From positions 11,413,001 to 11,477,000 of the forward strand of contig OX335653.1 of assembly GCA_946894095.1 (NCBI GenBank): a stretch of DNA of 64,000 nt, in the 5' to 3' direction. The notes under the pieces were generated by a model. It was not told the DNA's origin. It ran no database searches and worked only from the letters and a program-made list of their open reading frames with translations. A program made the position numbers and the translations under genes. This DNA comes from Incurvaria masculella. Its lineage: Eukaryota > Arthropoda > Insecta > Lepidoptera > Incurvariidae. This document shows, piece by piece, positions 23,491 through 35,305 of this stretch (position 1 is its first letter; the number at the start of each line of letters is the position of its first letter).

Positions 23491-23565
23491 GTCGGGATAG
23501 CTCAGTTGGTTTAGAGCAGTGGACATGTAATCCAAAGGTCGCAGGTTCAAGTCCTGCTTCCGACG
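23491..23565 (+). tRNA. tRNA copy 11 (plus strand, outermost)
   Basis: Full-length, with about 130 bp of downstream unit sequence, including the T5 stop, before the array ends. It has no partner on the left arm. Confidence 0.8.
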
Positions 23566-23695
23566 AATGTCACGACCAATACTTTTTCAGATTATTTTCA
23601 AAATCTGATTACAATGCTTAAAATGTAGATGTCGCTGAAACTCAAATTAATGAGATAACGGTAATGTCGTATCCATTAAATACATAAAATTATCA

Positions 23696-23708
23696 AATTT
23701 ACGTATAT
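23696..23708 (+). repeat. 13-bp direct repeat, right flank of the tRNA array
   Basis: AATTTACGTATAT, matching 19574-19586 exactly; unit homology stops at the base before it. Confidence 0.8.
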
Positions 23709-24729
23709 GTTGGCATTGTTTCAATGCGTTGTAACAAAGAAGAATGTCTTTAGCGTTCCGAATTCCTGAGGAACTCTTATTGTTTCGCTATGTCCCACTG
23801 ATTTTCGGTTTTTCATAGCCGTGTAACTTCTTCAATTGCCCGTACTTAAAAAGTGATAAAACCGCCCCTATTCGAGTGTGATGTCTTTGAATAGGTAAGT
23901 ATTTTAAAACTCAATTGATATTATGTGAAATATATTTAATTAGTTATCATCATTAACGAGATATTAGCCTTCAAAATTTTTTTTTTTTAATTTTATAATC
24001 TGTTTGAATGTATCAGCATGCATGATTTAGTAATTGCTTTCAAAATACATTGGTTTGCATGAATCAAATATTTTGAAGCGAAGCATTTTTACGGAAACAT
24101 CGTAACCGGAACTGGAAACGTTGCAAATTTTAAAAAGTTACCGCCATTGTGGATGTTATTACAATTATTCTAGTTGTTAAATAACATATGGTTACTACTA
24201 CCTATCTCCGTCCGTGCATGTTGCAAAGAGTGGCTGAGCAGCTATCGTGCGTGACGTAAATGTAAGAAATATATCTGAAATAGTCACACTACACCGTTAG
24301 CCGTGCATGTCGTAAGAGGCGGCTGAGCAATTAAAAAAACCGTTGTGATAGTTGTTTTAGTTACATACCATCACGTCTCTTCCACGGAGGGGTAGCTGGA
24401 GATGATGGACTGGACCGAATCCATTTAAAATCAATATCTGTAGTTCCTTGTGGTCGGAAAAAATAAAAATATTATGAACATTTTCTTTGTTGAACATGTA
24501 CATGTAAAAGATTGGCTTATAACTCTTTAATTATAACCGTTGTTCATTAAAATCTAATTTCAATTGGGTATCGTTAAGTTTAATATGTAAAGGTTTCAGG
24601 TTTCAGTTAAAAAATATGTGTAAGCTTACGGTTTGCAAAATGTTATAAAGATGTTAAAAGTGATATCAAATAAAAACGATTGTATCAAAGCTATCGGGTA
24701 TTTTACGTAATTAATGCGTTTTGAAATAT
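23709..24729. other. Unassigned DNA with a duplicated 35-bp phrase
   Basis: The phrase ccgtgcatgtcgtaagaggc plus 'ggctgagca' occurs near 24300 and, with four changes, near 24212, about 90 bp apart. It resembles fragments common in lepidopteran LINE leaders. 'gaggggtagctggagatgat' near 24390 resembles a phrase at 8710. Confidence 0.35.
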
Positions 24730-24853
24730 CTGCGTCGGCGGAAAGCAGTGGTTCCGTACCGCTGAGGGCCGGGAGGACTGGAGAAAAATTGGAGAGGCGT
24801 ATGTCCAGCAGTGGACGCAAACACGCTGACTGACTGACTGACTGACTGACTGA
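24730..24853 (+). pseudogene. LINE ORF2 C-terminal fragment with (TGAC)n tail
   Basis: The plus strand reads GREDWRKIGEAYVQQW before the stop. This is the usual C-terminal phrase of a lepidopteran non-LTR retrotransposon polymerase protein (the ...AYVQQWT... ending). The stop is followed at once by about six TGAC units, a microsatellite-type 3' tail. The rest of the element is missing, as usual after incomplete reverse transcription. Sister fragments are at 46495-46660 and 54800-55048. Confidence 0.75.
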
Positions 24854-25619
24854 AATATCTTTACACTCCATATCCTATTTAAATTTAAATTTTAAAGTAT
24901 TTCTAACTTTTATATTGATTTTATTAGACTATGAAAAAAATGTTTTACAATTTATTTACATCGCGTTAATGATAGGAATAGAAAAGAAAAATACTGATAC
25001 AAAACTGACACGCAGACCGATTTCCTAATTCGAATAAAGTAGCGATTGCTATAAAAAGAAATTTGGGGTTTCCTTGATTACTTCGTCGATTGTGTTTGGT
25101 TTTCGCCGGGCGAACTATTCTTAATTCAAATTTTTGCGGGCCTGATATCAATTTTCCAATAATGCGAAGTTCGGTACCACACTATACTTAATACATTTGG
25201 TGTCAATAATCACAAGTGTATTTTCTTGGTACCCTAAGTTAATGCGAGTGCGGCTTGAACTTAGCCAATGTTTTTTTCCGAATGAATGCATCGTTTCTTT
25301 TATGATTTTAGCTTAAATTAATTATAAGCGCAAGAAACATTTTCGGTTAAATATAAAATCCGCATAGTCAAATCGAAAATATGAAAATTGTTAGTCGAAA
25401 ATCTGCTACGAAAATATTGCTGATTCATTTATTGATATGATCTGATATGTAAATATTCCAGCAAAGTCAATACGTAGTTGCCTCCCGCGTGAGTCAAAAT
25501 ATCGGAAAACGGTAGGGTCGCTGCCATTGAAAATACACAAAATAACGAGTTAATAACAATTCATCAAGAAAAATCACAAAACATAATCGAACAAAAAAAT
25601 TAAACGTAAAAACCCTGCC
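24854..25619. other. Unassigned DNA
   Basis: AT-rich; no supported feature. Confidence 0.4.
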
Positions 25620-26100
25620 CGAATCAAATAAATAACAGAAGCACACGCTAATTCCATTTTTATTTAAAAATCAGAAAAAGGGTTCGCCTGTATAAATATA
25701 ATCCTTTGCCTTTCGCGACGTGAAGGCGATATAATCCTCTATTGAAAAATAATGGTCTGCGATGCTTTGTTGGAGTCGAAAACAAAGGTTTGTGGGAATC
25801 GAACAGGCCGACCTGCGCTACCCGATTTATGCCGAGCCGTCTGCCGGGAGATTAATCGTGCGGCCCAATCGGCTCGGCTAGCACCTCTCTTTCTGTGAGA
25901 AAATACAATTCGGCCTTTCGCGATCTCCGTAATAATGACAAGCTACGTTTGTTTATTGTTTACGACTTGCCAATTAGTTTGGATATTTCATGAGCCGAAC
26001 GGCATAGAGAGAGGAAATACCTGTCAGATGGTGTTACTACATTAAAGCCAACAAATAAGTTTGTATGGGACCCCTAATATAATTCTACCATCTGATTATT
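25620..26100. promoter_or_regulatory. GC-richer, mostly unique island (candidate regulatory DNA)
   Basis: 25780-25990 is dense, non-repetitive and open-frame-poor, with cggctcggctagcacctctc as an example. A phrase at its right end (tttcatgagccgaacggcat) recurs in diverged form at 26146 (tttcatgagttgaagagcat), so the right edge may be repeat. Confidence 0.15.
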
Positions 26101-26684
26101 TTCTATATTTGTTTATCGATCATGAGTAGTTAATAGTTAGACTTTTTCATGAGTTGAAGAGCATAGAAAGTATATGTATAAGTTGCCGATGGTATTATCT
26201 CAAACATATTAAATACAACACTTTTTATTTGGATTGTCTGATATTTATCTTTTGCAACACGATCATCAAATCTTGACGATAAAATACTAAGGAATTTAGT
26301 GTTAAAATCATACAATTTGTGAATTTAACATATTTTGGTAGTGAATTACCAATTACAAGAAAGGTTTAAGTTTTATAATCCTGGTGGACATAGAACCACA
26401 GAGGCAGGTCAAGTTACGGTTCCACTGACCCGTAGTCGGTTGCGCTTACACTTTACTTAGTAAAAGTAAAAGTAAGTAGTAAAATAAAGAAACCACATTA
26501 TCTGAGCTAATGTGGCGTGCTTGTAAAATCTAACTTTACAAATCATTTACGGGAAAGGAATATTAAAATGCTCACTATTTTAAAATATTAAGAAATTAAA
26601 TTGAAAGTATTTTTTAGAATGAATGATTTGTTTTAAAAAACAGTTTGGGTGGTTGTGTCTAAAGAATAAAGGTATTTCCAATTA
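26101..26684. other. Unassigned DNA with a diverged copy of the 25988 phrase
   Basis: 26146-26205 resembles 25988-26045 (catgag..ga..gcatag...gatggt.tta), about 160 bp apart. It is either a tandem or a nested small element. Confidence 0.35.
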
Positions 26685-27045
26685 TTTTTTTTATGTGACG
26701 ACATGGATGGCTAATACCACACCTTCTGTCATGGTAATAGCCCAACGCACCACATGGGAACTAGGTGCCATGCCAGGACCTTCCTTATATTGCACGGCTA
26801 AAACGGACAATTTTCATTGCCGCTTCGACCATCGTTCATCCAATGCGATGGTACCAACCCGGGCGGGATTAACCCTACCACTTAGTAAGTAAGGAAGGGG
26901 ACCTTCAGTTTAACGTGGAATCCGAACCACGGCCAGCCTCTCTCAACAGTCGAATGGTCACCCATCCAAGACCAGAACGGACCCAGCGTTGCTTAATTTC
27001 GGAGAGCGATTGCCGAAGTGTCGCGCCACTGGGCCACTGAGGCTG
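26685..27045 (-). repeat. 5S-rRNA-derived SINE, third copy
   Basis: Read on the minus strand this matches the 13144 copy almost throughout: 'gtcagcctcagtggcccagt' head, ctccgaaattaagcaacg in the 5S part, 'ggatgggtgacc' (closer to true 5S than the other copies), and an A-rich end at 26685. About 20 bp of the body (the 'tccatccagttcaatg' section) is deleted. This and the 13144 copy are the youngest in the window. Confidence 0.85.
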
Positions 27046-28712
27046 ACATCACCAAATTCATGCAATCATGAAATTCACCTCATCTCGCTAAGCTACGCTC
27101 ACTAAGAAACCGTACCAGCCCATTTACGGTCTATTGCAGAGCTATCGAGCTTGTTGAAATAATATATTAAAATATAATGCATATAATATATAATAAATAT
27201 ATGTAATATTTAAAGATGAAGAAAAAATAAGTAGTGAGGAAAGGCACTCGTCGGTAGAAAATTTAAGAAATATTTCTCAAAAAATTCATTTCTACCAGAA
27301 AAGAGTGCTCAAATTATCGGCGACGAGTGGTCCGGATATGGATGGGATGGGAAAATAATTCTGCAGTACACTCCACTGAGCAACATCTGTAGAGTACCTG
27401 TAGAACAGACTGAATGATCTGATCAGTACTGACCGGAGCGGCTCATACACAGTCATTCGGGTATACAACAAGACGGACTCTTCGGCGCAGCATTGAGTCC
27501 AAAGACGCCAAAAGTACTGGGGACTTGCTTTCCTTATCTGGCTACAGTATTCCTTGTCATATTGAGCATTTCAATGTTGAAGACGACAGTTAACTACTTT
27601 TTCGAGAAAATTTCCCCATGCAGGGCAGGAGGGTTTCTCCATATACTTAGTTCACACAACCACATCTGCGCTCAATAGAACTTCAGCAATCATTACAAAT
27701 TGATACAGACTGATGTCGATGCGGGTAGTATTTTTATTAGAAGATTAGACGATTCGATTTAATAAAAAAGAAGACCAACCAAAATAGAAAAAATATGTGC
27801 AAACAATTTACACCGTGAAGACATTTCTTGGCCTTAAAAATATTCAACATTTCGCCTATAAAAGTGAGGATAAAAAATGCACATGTTTATTGAGGTTATG
27901 TTCTTTCTTTGTGTTAGAGAACGGTTTTTTAAAATAAAGATAAGACATCAATCAATGAAAGATGATGCATATGGGGTCTCCTAAAATGGCTGAGTTCCTT
28001 CGCACAGAGCCACTAAGATTGATTACGTGAGAGAACCATTGACTATCTATCATGATATCTATATCATATCTATCATTACTTAGCTATCTATAATGAAGAC
28101 TTGTACTCGTTCAGCCTAGGATATCACGTGACAGTACAGTGGATTCGAGAAACAATTCTCGTTTGGAATGCGACATGCGTTGTGCCTTAACATAGAGATT
28201 AACAATATTTTTCTAAATCGACTAGGGTTGCAGTCACAGAACTGGAAATTTCTAGTTATGTAGCATAGATGAAAATTCCAATCACCTGGCTTCCCTGCCA
28301 CGTGCTTTTATTTACGTCCTAGCGAAAGTCAAGCCAATCCATCATATTCCCAATTCTGCGGTTGCCGCTATTAGCTATTCTGGAAGAATGAAGCTTGAAG
28401 GTGCGTGAAGATTACTTCAATGCGAGAACACTAGCAGTTTCGATCATTCACCGTAGAGTAATTGAGATTGCGATCGCTCGGCCATACTTCTCAGGAGACA
28501 TCGGAAAACTCTTGGCGAAGTAGTCCGGTGACGTAATTTGCTAGAATTCTACTATTACTGCGAATCACGAAAGTACAGTTACGGGGTGACGCTGGAGAGA
28601 AGATTGATCTCATTGAGTATTTTTTTGTTTAGAGTTTATTTAATTATTATTATTTTATTGGTATTGCTAAGGTTGATATCATAATGTTAATGTTAAGGGA
28701 GTTATACAAGCG
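27046..28712. other. Unassigned DNA
   Basis: 28310-28600 is GC-richer, unique and without frames; otherwise nothing recognised. Confidence 0.35.
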
Positions 28713-29193
28713 GATTGCATTTAGTTCGATAAGGGCGTAAGTAGAACAATTTAGTTTTATTTTAAAACTTCGTAAATTACATTATAGATTGGTAGTCTAG
28801 CTTATTTTAAAATAAACCCGCAAGACTCCGACGCTTTGATTGTTTAAATGAGGCAAATATACATAAATATGCAAAAAGTTTGAACAAAAAATGGGAGGTT
28901 CTGATTTAAATAATTATATCTTTCTAAGCTAAATAATCAACTTTAGTTACATCTTTTTGAAATTTGAAAATAAATTGTTATTATATTTAAACATAATTGG
29001 ATGTTTAAATATACTTTTTCGTACCATCGCACGTCGCTTATTCCAAGGAATTTGATATGTATGTATGTATAATCGACCGTGAAGCAAGGACATATTCATT
29101 ATCAATACTTCAATTAATAAATACGTACATATCACATTCCTTGGAATAATTAAATGTGGTTTCACTTACGCCCTTATGTAACTGAATGCAATC
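28713..29193. mobile_element. 481-bp element with about 33-bp terminal inverted repeats
   Basis: The left end reads GATTGCATTTAGTT then ATAAGGGCGTAAGT; the right end read in reverse gives GATTGCATTCAGTT then ATAAGGGCGTAAGT, with only a few differences. Inside lies a second inverted repeat: ATTCCAAGGAATTTGATATG at about 29039 pairs with 29122-29148. No protein is encoded. No clear target duplication is visible, so the superfamily is open. It is a non-autonomous DNA element or foldback. Confidence 0.7.
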
Positions 29194-31015
29194 ATGTGCT
29201 ATCATGCCCAAAATATGTACATTTCGATGATTAATTATTGATAGAGAACATTTTATTTTCTCTGATATTTCATCTATTATGTTTATTATATTTTCTGATT
29301 TAAAATCAATGAATCATTTATCCTTCTTTTGTGTTATATAACGGCCCAACTTAAATAGATTTAATAACGTTGATACAACATTGATGCCGACATTAATATT
29401 AGATAGACGGGATGGCGAAAGCCAGATGAACGCAGACCCACGCGTACCCCGTGGCTAACTTTTAAATTGATGGTCCAATTTGCTTAACATTCTGCGGCTT
29501 GTCTCTTAACTTAGTTCCCAGCGTACCCCAGTAAAGTCAGGGGTTGCCAACGATATCTATAAACGTCTCTGTATAATACGTAACTCTATTGAAATCACAT
29601 TTTTGCAGGTAACATTATTTTAACCTTACAGAGAAAGAGGATTTTGAAGATGGCAGTTTTCGGCCGCCGAAGACTTATTGGCGTAATAAAAGAAAAGCCC
29701 ACATCGCCACCTTCGGGGTGAAAAAAATAATTGGGCCATACATTACAAGTTCCTGCGTGGCTGTAATGGGTTGGGGGGCTACAGATTGGCTCGATTGCGC
29801 CGTTTTATGCTAAATTTCCCCTGCGTCGGGGATAATGACCATATTCGGACCACGCGATGTGCCGCTGTCCCGCCGTCGATTTCGGTGAGAGCGGTCCATG
29901 TGGCGCCGAAATGTCTGGAGGGACAGAGATTTTAATAAAAAGAGTGAAAGTTGATTTCTTGTTATCTGGTAATTGAAATTTAGGCTGTAATGCAAATTAA
30001 ATAGGCGTTTTCATCCATCCTTGTTTAAATGAATAAAATCAATAAACATTTTAAGGATTAAACATAATGCCCAACTCATATACCTGAAAGAAATCTTCTC
30101 TGCTTTGTACAACTATTTTAAATAAAATAAAGTCGTTAGCTAAATTGTGGTTAGTAAAATTAAGCGTAATTAAAAATAGTACTTACAAACGTTAATTGTA
30201 TGTCTTTCTATAGACGAAATATCAGTTTGGACACGAATTATTACGTTTGGCCAGTCTTATTTCTGTTTGCGAGTGGTGAAGAAAATGTTGTTATTTTTTC
30301 CCTTTCATTTGAAATAAAAAAGTTTCTCTCGTAATTTCTTACCTACTTCCTTCTGACATTTTACGTGATGGGCAGGTATAATGAGTACAAGTACCGTCAA
30401 AAAACTAGAACTCTGGAAAGGCGCAAACCGCACCCTGCTGCTTTGTAAAATCGACTCCGATTGTCATGTAGCCGATTTCAAACGAATTAACTGTTCAGTG
30501 ATATTCTGTAAAATTCGCAATATCAATATAAACTATGAAACAAATTATGGAACGTACCATACGTAAGTGCACTTTATGTGTTATATTCAAAATTCGAATT
30601 TTTCGCTACACGCAATCTGACTGAGTTACGATATGATCGTGGCTTATATCGATACAGTGGGTTTTATTTAATTATAGATTTTTGGCACAATATTTCATGT
30701 TGGTTAAAAGTATTCCCATTCGGTGTCGCGTTATGTGCGCACCACGGTGTTCTCGCTCCTTTATGAAATGAAAGGAATGATAGCATTGTGTTAAAGTAGA
30801 GAGTGTGTAATTATTGTTATTAGTACTATTTGTAGCCCAATATAACGAGTCGTTCGGTTAATTGGATGTTTTTGTAAGCTTAAAAATACGCAATTCAGGT
30901 AAAATACTTACTTGCTCCAGTGTTCCAGGATCGTCACGTGATAGTATTCTTGGCACATCCAATGTTTGATGCTCTAAGGAAATTGTGCCAACCGTGATAT
31001 CTTATTCTAATCGGA
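29194..31015. other. Unassigned DNA, GC-richer at 29620-29900
   Basis: 29620-29900 is unique and GC-richer. Short frames at 30381-30566 and 30578-30766 have no known motif. Confidence 0.3.
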
Positions 31016-31320
31016 ATGATATCTTTCTATGTCGGATGTGATAAGTTTTTCAGACTGCATTGGAAAAAGCTCATTGAGAAATCCGGTGACCATCGCGCTG
31101 AAACATTTTTCATACGCCGAATTAGCATGGAAGCATGGAGCATTTTAGGTACTATGGGCAGCTCGGCGGGCATGGAGGAAATTTTCTATTTAGCTTAGAA
31201 TAGTATTAGTTGTTAGTTTAGTTTAGTAAGTGGCTGGTTTAATTTGTTTAGGGATTATTTTGTTTTTGTATAACATTGCATTTTTATGAAATATGTAATA
31301 AATTTATAAATACAAGCATT
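31016..31320 (+). other. Possible 3' end of an unidentified transcript or retroelement
   Basis: A 60-codon frame (31016-31198), ending AGMEEIFYLA, is followed by about 100 bp of T-rich DNA and the signal aataaa (about 31298). The arrangement resembles a last exon plus 3' UTR or a LINE end, but the peptide is not recognised and chance is not excluded. Confidence 0.15.
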
Positions 31321-33699
31321 AGTAAAGGCAGAGACAGGTATGATACACATGTTTGTAAACACGACAAAGATATACTACTCGTATAGTAGTTTTTACCCGT
31401 AACCGTGAAATGTAGAGTTAAAAATAACCAAGGCTGGTATTGGCCAACTATGCTTCAAGATTTTGAGTAGTTTAGGCGATACTTGTGAGCCCATAAGACA
31501 AAAACACTTATTCAGTGTATCGGTTACAATACTAAAATTGCTATCAATTCATATTTTACCCGAAATATATTATGTAAAGCAGCTTACATGGGGTTCAAAG
31601 CACATCTAAGATCTTCTAAGATGTAATAAAAACAATATCGGAAAATTACACCCCCAGCATGTCTCGAAGTGAATTTATTCGCGCGTATTGTTCGCTCAGG
31701 TAGACGATGCGAGATCCCTCCTAGTACCCAACAAATTGTTAGGACGCCCGAGAGGATTACAAAAAAAAACACACGCAAAGCGTTCCTTTCTGCACACTTA
31801 ATTGCGTTAACACGTTCTGTGCGAGACCTTTTTCCTCTTCATTCCTTAAACGAACTTACTTACGGATCGCAATAAAGCTTACGACGTAACATCCGAAGGG
31901 GCGCGTAACAGCCTGTCCGCCGCGCGGCTGCCGCGCGCCATGGCTCAAAATATCGCCAGCCTACATAATGTAGGGATTTCGATTCCGTCGACGCCGCGCT
32001 TTGATCACAATCTATATGCTAACAGCGGTGGATTGCGATCTTCATTTGTCGGAATGACCGCACCCTGGTCGCGGCGCATTCCTACCACGTGCCGGGGCCA
32101 CCAAACTTTTTTACGGCCATCCCCAACAATTTTCGAGCGCCCGCCCCGCAGTTAAGATCGCGTCGGAGGAATTTCCCGGCACATTTTATAAACCGCACGG
32201 CGCGGCGGGGCGCCGAGTGCAGAGGTCTCGAACCTTGTTGTGATTCCGTCAAAGGTTTAACGCCCCTGCGACCCTGATTTTGTAATCGAACCGGGTAAGC
32301 TATACAGGCAGTTGCAACGGCCACTGCATACATTTCGGCGTAATCCTTGTGTTTTTTCTAGACAAAAAAGTAAATATGTTTTTCCTAAAGAGTCTAGTTA
32401 GCGAGACATGTTTTTTTTTGTTTATGAGACATTTCAAACTGTTTTTGTGTAGATTTTAATATTACGAGTATCAGTGTGAGCCGAGGAATCGTTATGTCGT
32501 TACTCGCGGTTACGCCGTATGAACAAATTGTGCATATAATCTTATTCTACAGGAAGCGCAGCGCAGCTCAAGCTTGGTCTGCCGAAATGCATTCGCCAAA
32601 TCAGGTTTCACCCACACAAACTCTCTGATACGCCTGCGACTATGTTTGCATGCGGAATGTGTTGTTAGTTTTAGAAAATTTGAGCCATCGGCTCTCATAG
32701 CAGGCGCGTCAGATGGGCACATCGCCTTCGTTTTTCATCGGAGGTGTGAACTTTCTAGATCTAGAACTAACGGTTCCTAGCATTTAATTTGATAAAGTCA
32801 ACGTAAAATATAAACCCGACCCGGTAAATACATGTTCACGAGTCTTATTGAAATCAAGCTCAAGTTTATAGTATGTGCAGAAGTTTCGGCGGGTGCCGCA
32901 AGGTACCGCGTCATAAAAACGTAATTTACTCACCCCAGCCGATCTCGCGAGTTGTGAGACGCGAGCGGCATACCCTAGCTGTTACCTGTGGTACCCTTCG
33001 CATGTGTGTTAACAGAGAAAACCGCCTGAACGTCGCCGTCCTTTGAACAAAGCGAGATGATGCTCATGTCAGACTCTAGAGCGCGTTCGTCGCCGACAGA
33101 CTCGTTGGAATATGCGCTCAGCCGCTACATTGGTTCTTTTGAAAAATCAGCTGTCTCGGAGTTGGAAATGGACTAGTTCTGAGTTTTACAGAAACTTCTC
33201 TTCTTAAAACAGTATGTTATATACAATCTTGGACATTGATATGTTGGTGGTTTAATATATCTTACAGTACAAGCATAGCGCGTTTCCAATCAGCAATAAT
33301 TTAGTGCTGGAATTACAACTTTGTTAGTTAAGTAAGTTGTATTTCTTATCCATTTGCACTGAGGGTGGCTGTTTCTTTTATACTGTTAGGTTAATACGGT
33401 CAGTCTGGCATTAGCCATCAACGTAGCGTTTAGATCTAAGTATATATTTCATTACTGTGGACAGGAAACTTCTGTAAAGTTTCATTGCTGATTCTTCTTT
33501 ACTGAGTTGATCAAATCCTCGGATCATTAAGTTTTGACGTAACTTGAGTTCAGTTTGACTACCAAAAAAAATTAAATAAATGAAATGGAATGAAAATCCA
33601 GCAATTCTTAGAGGATTTTGTGCTACTCGAATGCTTCATACAGGTGATATGTTTCATACAAAATATATCACTTAGTCATTCTGCAAATCACACACGACA
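31321..33699. other. Unassigned DNA with a GC-rich stretch at 31880-32330
   Basis: 31880-32330 is strongly GC-rich and open on both strands (frames of 62-83 codons), which is what high GC alone gives. No domain is seen. Confidence 0.3.
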
Positions 33700-34350
33700 A
33701 AAATCGCTTTGTATCTGTCAGAAGCAAGTTGTGATTAACTGCGTCCGGCCGCAGCTTCGCAGCCTCCGAGTGGTGAGCTCTTAATTAAGAGCCGAGAAGA
33801 AATCGAGCCAGCTGTCATTACTCCTCCAGAAGGAACAGAGTTATTAATCAAAGCCATCCTCCATATTCCCTGGCCATAAAGAACTGTCGCCACGTGCGCT
33901 TGACGGCTCGATATAGATACAAAAAGGCCGGCCAGGGAGGGGGGGGGGAGTGAAATATGATTTCGATAAGTCGGGCGGATAGTTCGCTACGTGCCCATGA
34001 TACATCGCTGACCGTTAAATAGATCAGGAAGATAAAAATTGTAGTAAGGGCGATAAAGAAAAAACAGTCAGATGCAGATGGCTGACCTAAGCGTGCCGCA
34101 CTGGTGCCGGCGGCGCCGAACGGACCCGTTCCGAAGAAAAATGATTCGCCGTTATTCCGCCGTGCAGCCGCTCGAGAGTTATTGCATTCCATTTCGCGTT
34201 CACTCCTTCTTCTACCCCTTCACTCCTCCCCACTCGGGAACATCTCGGCCCTTTCGTGTTTTGTATCAGTTTAGAAGAAAAAAAAAACAGCTTTAGTTTT
34301 CGCTAAAAGGAAACTGTTAAGCGCTCGCCGGAGAGATGAGAAAATTCTTG
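33700..34350. promoter_or_regulatory. GC-richer island with a G-run (candidate regulatory DNA)
   Basis: Unique sequence with a pure G-run at about 33936-33948. The 114-codon minus-strand frame (33848-34192) includes a proline run made by this G tract and a stretch of low-complexity Phe/Ile, with no homology I recognise, so I do not call it a gene. Confidence 0.15.
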
Positions 34351-35097
34351 ATTCACGAGACGATGGAAGTTTTTTTTCTATTTTATGTACCAGCTCCGCT
34401 TACTTGGCCAAGTTAGGGAGTTATTTGGAACAAATTAAATAGATGCATGTTAAAAAATCGCATAAATTTATAACTTTTACAAATCCCGTGCGTTCTCAGG
34501 ATTTTTTATATAACTGGCCATATAGATATCTTATGCCAAATGATGGATAAAAATACAAGCTTAGTCACTCGAAGGTTATTTGATTAATTGTACGAATCAT
34601 TAAAAATTTTATGAAAATGCCAAAAAAACATTAGACAATCATTGTTATAGTTCGATATAGCTTCCTTTGGCACGGATTATGTCCCCAAGTCTTCCGGCAA
34701 AGGGATTTCAGGCTGCACGAGGATGGGTTTGCTGTATTCTGTTCAATTCCCGACACGGCAGCCTCCAAAATGAAATAAATCGTAGCCTGGTAACTACCGC
34801 AGCTTGTCTTAATATATTTCTTTGGTTTAATCTTGTAATTTGGTTTAGATTCATTAATGGGTAATTCACACGTATAAAATGACCAATTAGAATTAAATTT
34901 ATAGAACTGATTTTTCAATAGTCAGATAACAGCCAGCCGACGAGCATTTATTTACACGTGTTCTTAGAGAAGTGATTGCAAGATTCAATTTGTCTAGCCG
35001 CAGCTTATGTAGTTCACTAAATTATTGTCTGTCCTCACAAGCGAAAATAACATTCATTAGTAGAAGACAACGAACACCCACAGGGGAATACGCGTAG
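34351..35097. other. Unassigned DNA
   Basis: No supported feature. Confidence 0.4.
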
Positions 35098-35305
35098 GTG
35101 GACCAGCGAGCATAGAAGGACGGGAGTAGGAACCAAAAGTCGGTTGTATGGGGGTGCTTACGAATTTTTTCGAGTTCTCACGACCCGAAATTATTTCAAA
35201 GGCCTCTATTTAGTGCAAAAAAAATCGATTTTGCGCGTCATAATTCGTAAGCGAACTAATTACAGTAAGAGGTTTACTTCTCCGGTCCTTTCATCCTGGC
35301 TGAGG
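35098..35305. mobile_element. About 208-bp MITE, partly palindromic
   Basis: The left end ccagcgagcatagaaggacg and the right end (reversed) gccaggatgaaaggaccgga are related inverted repeats. Inside, 'tgcttacgaattttt' is echoed by 'aattcgtaagcg' in reverse. The same ends and internal phrase 'tttttcgagttc' occur at 48030-48385, a longer family member. Confidence 0.5.

Larger units (their letters stand above)
19587..23695. repeat. 4.1-kb palindromic array of a 411-bp tRNA-bearing unit
   Basis: A unit of 411 bp (412 bp in two intervals) is repeated in two opposing blocks. The left block (19587-21356) carries the tRNA on the minus strand, five copies, the innermost broken. The right block (21357-23695) carries six on the plus strand. 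The left block can pair with 21468-23240, giving arms of about 1.77 kb around a loop of about 110 bp, plus one extra unit on the right. Units are almost identical, including the non-tRNA spacer; I see only a handful of single-base changes. The junction lies in the anticodon loop of copy 5, at an ACAT shared by both sides and with three bases (agc) missing beyond it. A 13-bp direct repeat flanks the whole block. Confidence 0.9.

Noticed and set aside
19671..23565. Reading the tRNA as tyrosine (anticodon GTA with a T at position 33)
   Set aside because: Shifting the loop to ATGTAAT gives a U33 but destroys the anticodon stem (TGGAC against CCAAA). Stem pairing favours TGT with A33.
19587..23695. 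CRISPR-like array (regular direct repeats and spacers)
   Set aside because: The repeating part is the whole 411-bp unit including spacer, it carries a tRNA gene, it inverts midway, and the context is eukaryotic.
33848..34192. 114-codon minus-strand frame as a gene
   Set aside because: A Ser/Ala/Gly-rich start, Phe/Ile low complexity and a proline run from a G tract; no domain recognised, in a GC-richer region where open frames are expected.
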